The position numbers were made by a program, and so were the translations under genes. DNA of 32,395 nt from Methylobacteriaceae bacterium. GTDB taxonomy: Bacteria; Pseudomonadota; Alphaproteobacteria; Rhizobiales; Beijerinckiaceae. The notes under the pieces were generated by a model. The model was given only the letters and a program-made list of their open reading frames with translations. It was not told the DNA's origin and did not search any database. Location: assembly GCA_947444195.1 (NCBI GenBank), contig CANEZL010000051.1, positions 1 through 32,395 of the forward strand. Reading direction: 5' to 3'. Positions 30,253 to 32,395 of this stretch are shown here, in pieces; positions within the stretch are counted from its first letter, which is position 1, and the number at the start of each line of letters is the position of its first letter.

Positions 30253-31472
30253 GCGGCGACATCCAACGGCTCAACCGCCACCTGGCAGCCGCGCAGCCCT
30301 CGGCCACCTACCGCATGATGGACCGCGTCGCGGCCCGTCGTGCCTCGGGCGCGACGGTGATCTCGCTCTCGGCCGGGGAGCCCGACTTCGACACGCCCGA
30401 GCACGTTCGCGATGCCGGCGTCGAGGCGATCCGGGCCTGGCACACCCGCTACACCCAGGTCGCCGGCCTACGGGCCCTGCGCGAGGCGGTGGCCGCCAAG
30501 TTCCGGAACGAGAACGGCCTCGCTGTCGACTGGCAGGACACCATCGTCTGCAGCGGCGGCAAACAGGTCATCTTCAACGCTCTGGCCGCGACGCTGAACG
30601 AGGGCGACGAGGTCGTCGTGCCGGCGCCCTACTGGGTGAGCTATCCCGAGATCGTGGCGCTCAGCGGCGCGCGGGCAGTCACCGTCCCGTGCAGGGCCGC
30701 GACCGCCTTCAAGCTAACGCCGGATTTGCTCGCGGCGGCTATTACCCCGCGGACCCGCTGGCTCATCCTCAACTCGCCCTCGAACCCGACCGGCGCGGTC
30801 TATACCCGCAACGAGCTTCTCGCCCTCGCCGAGGTGCTGCTCGCGAATCCGCACGTCCTGGTACTGTCGGATGACATCTACGAGCACCTGATCTTCGACG
30901 GCGCGACCTTCCACACCCTGGCTCAGGTCGAGCCGCGCCTGGCCTGCCGCACGCTGACCATGAACGGCGTGTCGAAGGCCTACGCCATGACCGGCTGGCG
31001 CATCGGCTTCGGCACGGGTCCGCGCTGGTTGCTCGACGCCATGGAGAAGTTGCAGGGACAGCAGACATCGGGTGCGAGCTCGATCTCGCAGCACGCGGCG
31101 GTGGCCGCCCTGACGGGGCCGCAGGACTTCATCGCCCGCAGCCGCGGCGTGCTCGAGGAGCGGCGCAACATGGTGGTCCGGATGCTGAACGATGCGCCCG
31201 GACTCAGCTGTAGCCTGCCGGGTGGGGCCTTCTACGCTTTCGCATCCTGCGCGGACCTGATCGGGAAGGTGACGGCCGCTGGCAGGTTGCTGGAGACCGA
31301 CGAGGACGTGGCCATCGCTCTGCTCGACGAAGGTGGCATCGGCGTGGTGCATGGCAGCGCCTTCGGCCTGGGACCGTACATCCGCATCGCCTACGCGCTG
31401 GACGAAGCCTCTCTGCTGAAGGCCTGCCGGACGATTCAGGTCTTCTGTGATTCGTTGACCGCCGACGCCTGA
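30249..31472 (+). CDS. Class I/II pyridoxal-phosphate aminotransferase (aspartate aminotransferase-like)
   Basis: Encodes 407 residues from a GTG at 30249 that overlaps the preceding TGA and is eight bases after GGAGG. The fold type I pattern is complete: SLSAGEPDFDTPEHV at the N-terminus, TRYTQVAGLRALREAVAAKF, CSGGKQVIFNALAATLNEGDEV, APYWVSYPEIV, NSPSNPTGAVYT (cofactor Asn), SDDIYEHLIFDG (Asp and Tyr), NGVSKAYAMTGWRIGF with the Schiff-base Lys243, and YIRIAYALDE with the substrate-carboxylate Arg. This is the AspC/AatA prephenate-aspartate-type subgroup, which handles dicarboxylic amino acids. In the operon it may convert an amino-diacid to the 2-oxo acid that the RraA-like aldolases cleave. 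A hairpin follows 12 bases after the stop. Confidence 0.92.
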   Translation: MSGDIQRLNRHLAAAQPSATYRMMDRVAARRASGATVISLSAGEPDFDTPEHVRDAGVEAIRAWHTRYTQVAGLRALREAVAAKFRNENGLAVDWQDTIVCSGGKQVIFNALAATLNEGDEVVVPAPYWVSYPEIVALSGARAVTVPCRAATAFKLTPDLLAAAITPRTRWLILNSPSNPTGAVYTRNELLALAEVLLANPHVLVLSDDIYEHLIFDGATFHTLAQVEPRLACRTLTMNGVSKAYAMTGWRIGFGTGPRWLLDAMEKLQGQQTSGASSISQHAAVAALTGPQDFIARSRGVLEERRNMVVRMLNDAPGLSCSLPGGAFYAFASCADLIGKVTAAGRLLETDEDVAIALLDEGGIGVVHGSAFGLGPYIRIAYALDEASLLKACRTIQVFCDSLTADA

Positions 31473-31484
31473 AGCGGCCCACAG

Positions 31485-31513
31485 CGCCACGATAGGTTTT
31501 CCGTATCGTGGCG
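31485..31513 (+). terminator. Terminator hairpin of the rraA-aminotransferase operon
   Basis: A perfect 10-bp stem CGCCACGATA (31485-31494) / TATCGTGGCG (31504-31513) has a nine-base loop, followed by TTCCATTCTT. It lies directly after the last gene of the operon. Confidence 0.65.
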
Positions 31514-31641
31514 TTCCATTCTTCGGAATTTACCGATCGATCCCCGTGTGCGACCCATCGGTCGGAAACGGAGGCTGCACATCCCTGGAGGCGCCTCTCA
31601 CACTGGATCAAGGATCGCCTCGGATGCCCAGAACTTTCCGC
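31514..31641. other. Decayed sequence upstream of the hydratase scrap
   Basis: No gene recognised. It may be degenerate upstream part of the MaoC/HTD2-like fragment, but no family sequence is visible in any frame. Confidence 0.3.
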
Positions 31642-31773
31642 TGCCGCGGAGTGTCTCCGATGATCGCCGGCCAGATCTTTCGGGTAGCCGGGCATAGGGA
31701 CGGTGCACACTTCACCGGCGTCACCCTCGATGCTGGTGGAAGCGTCTGCATGACCGTGTCTGCCACCCTCTGA
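31642..31773 (+). pseudogene. C-terminal fragment of an HTD2/MaoC-like (mesaconyl-C4-CoA hydratase type) protein
   Basis: About 43 residues, TFRCRGVSPMIAGQIFRVAG then a GGSVCMTVSATL ending and TGA at 31771-31773, resemble the C-terminal end of FAS1-like/HTD2 dehydratases. In those proteins a segment of the type RGVxPLxxGxPFxxxG is followed by a strand ending in MTAxAxL. The rest of the protein (about 230-240 residues) is missing upstream, where no compatible sequence is found, so it is a relic. Relatives hydrate mesaconyl-C4-CoA and often sit beside HMG-CoA-lyase-family and CaiB genes in C5-dicarboxylate clusters. The adjacent lyase fragment fits that. The assignment rests on a short stretch. 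Confidence 0.4.
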
Positions 31774-31789
31774 TTGGGAGGCTACCGCA

Positions 31790-31933
31790 ATGTCTCTGCC
31801 ACGCGGTTCGAGTCAGAAGCCGCCCGCCATCCCGCTTCCGCCTCTGCTAGGGAAGGCGTGGATCGGGAATGGCGCCATGTATCAGCGCCTTTGCGCCGCT
31901 GTCGGGGGCGTAATTAGGCGCAACGCGCCTTGA
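31790..31933 (+). CDS. Possible 47-residue ORF, low confidence
   Basis: An ATG at 31790 has a clear GGGAGG eight bases upstream and starts MSLPRGSSQKPPAIPLPPLL. It ends at a TGA at 31931-31933, overlapping the end of the lyase fragment on the other strand. I see no family match. It may be the decayed start of the next gene of the former operon (ribosome site and start preserved) and not a working gene. Confidence 0.2.
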   Translation: MSLPRGSSQKPPAIPLPPLLGKAWIGNGAMYQRLCAAVGGVIRRNAP

Positions 31934-32251
31934 GCGCCGTCCGCACACGTCCGCCGGCTGCCGCACCGGGTAAGCCAGCCGCGCGCAGTGCCGCGGACGT
32001 CAGCGCACTCAGGTCGACGCCCGTCTCCAGGCCCATGCGGTCGAACATGTAAACGAGGTCTTCCGTCGCCGTATTGCCGGTCGCGCCGGGTGCAAATGGG
32101 CAGCCGCCAAGGCCGCCGAAAGCCGCATCGAAAGCTGTGATGCCCGCCGAGTAGGCCGCGTAGGCGTTCGCGAGACCCATTCCGTACGTATCATGACCGT
32201 GGAACGCCCACCGCGTCTCCCCACCGAACTGCTCAAGGCAACGATGGACTA
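31914..32251 (-). pseudogene. HMG-CoA-lyase-family gene, 3' part only, cut by an IS630-type element
   Basis: Reading leftward from the insertion point, about 112 codons remain: LVHRCLEQFGGETRWAFHGH, then DTYGMGLANAYAAYSAGITAFD, then FGGLGGCPFAPGATGNTATEDLVYMFDRMG, ending KARCA with TAA at 31914-31916. This matches the C-terminal third of 3-hydroxy-3-methylglutaryl-CoA lyase, with the metal ligands in FHGHDTYG and the catalytic Cys in GGLGGCPFAPGATGN. The frame is uninterrupted up to the TA at 32250-32251, where transposon sequence begins. The 5' two-thirds lie beyond the insertion or are lost. Relatives cleave HMG-CoA or citramalyl-CoA-like thioesters. With the convergent hydratase scrap it suggests a former branched-dicarboxylate-CoA pathway. 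Confidence 0.75.
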
Positions 32252-32395
32252 GAGCCGTGCCCGCTCACGTAGCGACGGCCAAGTCGGTCTCGTAGCCGGC
32301 TGCGGTGAGGGCGTTGCGGCACTCCTCTGCGGTGAAGCAAGCCAAAGTCTGCCGGATGGCGTGCCAGAGATCAGGGACGGTGCGAGCCGCCGCGG
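32252..32395 (-). mobile_element. End of an IS630-family insertion sequence (continues outside window)
   Basis: The element begins right after a TA dinucleotide (32250-32251), the target duplicated by IS630/Tc1-type elements. Its end starts GAGCCGTGCCCGCTCACG on the plus strand, presumably the terminal inverted repeat. It carries the 3' end of a transposase gene. The other end is not in the window. Confidence 0.6.
32265..32395 (-). CDS. IS630-family transposase, C-terminal part
   Basis: The last 42 or so codons of a gene entering from the right edge: RTVPDLWHAIRQTLACFTAE, then ECRNALTAAGYETDLAVAT and TGA at 32265-32267. The pattern R-T-x-x-x-L-W-x-A-I...F-T-x-E-E-C-x-N-x-x-x-A-A-G-Y is that of the C-terminus of IS630-type DDE transposases. 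The catalytic residues lie outside the window, so activity cannot be judged. The gene ends about 14 bases inside the element's edge, as usual for compact insertion sequences. Confidence 0.6.
   Translation of the reverse strand, partial: AAARTVPDLWHAIRQTLACFTAEECRNALTAAGYETDLAVAT

Overview
The window is very GC-rich, with nearly every third codon position G or C. It looks like the chromosome of a plant-associated or methylotrophic alphaproteobacterium, most likely a Methylobacterium or close relative. This is inferred from the mesaconyl-CoA hydratase of the ethylmalonyl-CoA pathway, a GcrA-like zinc-knuckle protein, the OprB-type porin fusion and the style of the small palindromic repeats. No species marker is present.

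Positions 1-21343 read as ordinary backbone. In order: the 3' end of an unrecognised gene; tRNA-Ala(CGC) on the minus strand; a YggT membrane protein; mesaconyl-CoA hydratase; an exported L,D-transpeptidase; a small exported protein; an RND efflux adaptor/pump pair; an Ala/Pro/Arg-rich exported protein; a small GcrA-like protein; a UDP-glucuronate-epimerase-like SDR protein; a 3-mercaptopyruvate sulfurtransferase; an outer-membrane protein joining an Omp25-like barrel to an OprB porin; lipB; an isolated FliN/SpoA protein; tRNA-Leu(GAG); an ECF sigma / FecR / TonB-dependent receptor iron-uptake set; and tRNA-Gln(CTG). Two families of small palindromic repeats are scattered through this half. 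Several gene stop codons (TAG) lie inside the outer arm of these repeats or of related hairpins.

From the tRNA-Gln onward the character changes to an accessory region. Directly after the tRNA lies a decayed tyrosine-recombinase gene and a frameshifted small gene, which suggests the left edge of an old integrated element. Next comes a metabolic cassette: a LysR regulator divergent from a DctA-type dicarboxylate carrier; a second-copy-like LeuC/LeuD isomerase pair; a small winged-helix protein; a second LysR regulator; and, divergent from it, an overlapping operon of three different RraA/HMG-aldolase-family proteins and a class I aminotransferase. The right end is decaying: a C-terminal scrap of an HTD2/MaoC-like hydratase and an HMG-CoA-lyase-family gene cut by an IS630-type element that runs off the window.

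The most interesting inference is that the dctA-leuCD-rraA1/2/3-aminotransferase cassette is a catabolic route for a branched C5/C6 dicarboxylate or amino-dicarboxylate, for example 4-methylene- or 4-hydroxy-4-methyl-glutamate. It would use import, transamination, LeuCD-type hydration/isomerisation and retro-aldol cleavage to pyruvate. This is a hypothesis from gene content, not a demonstrated pathway.
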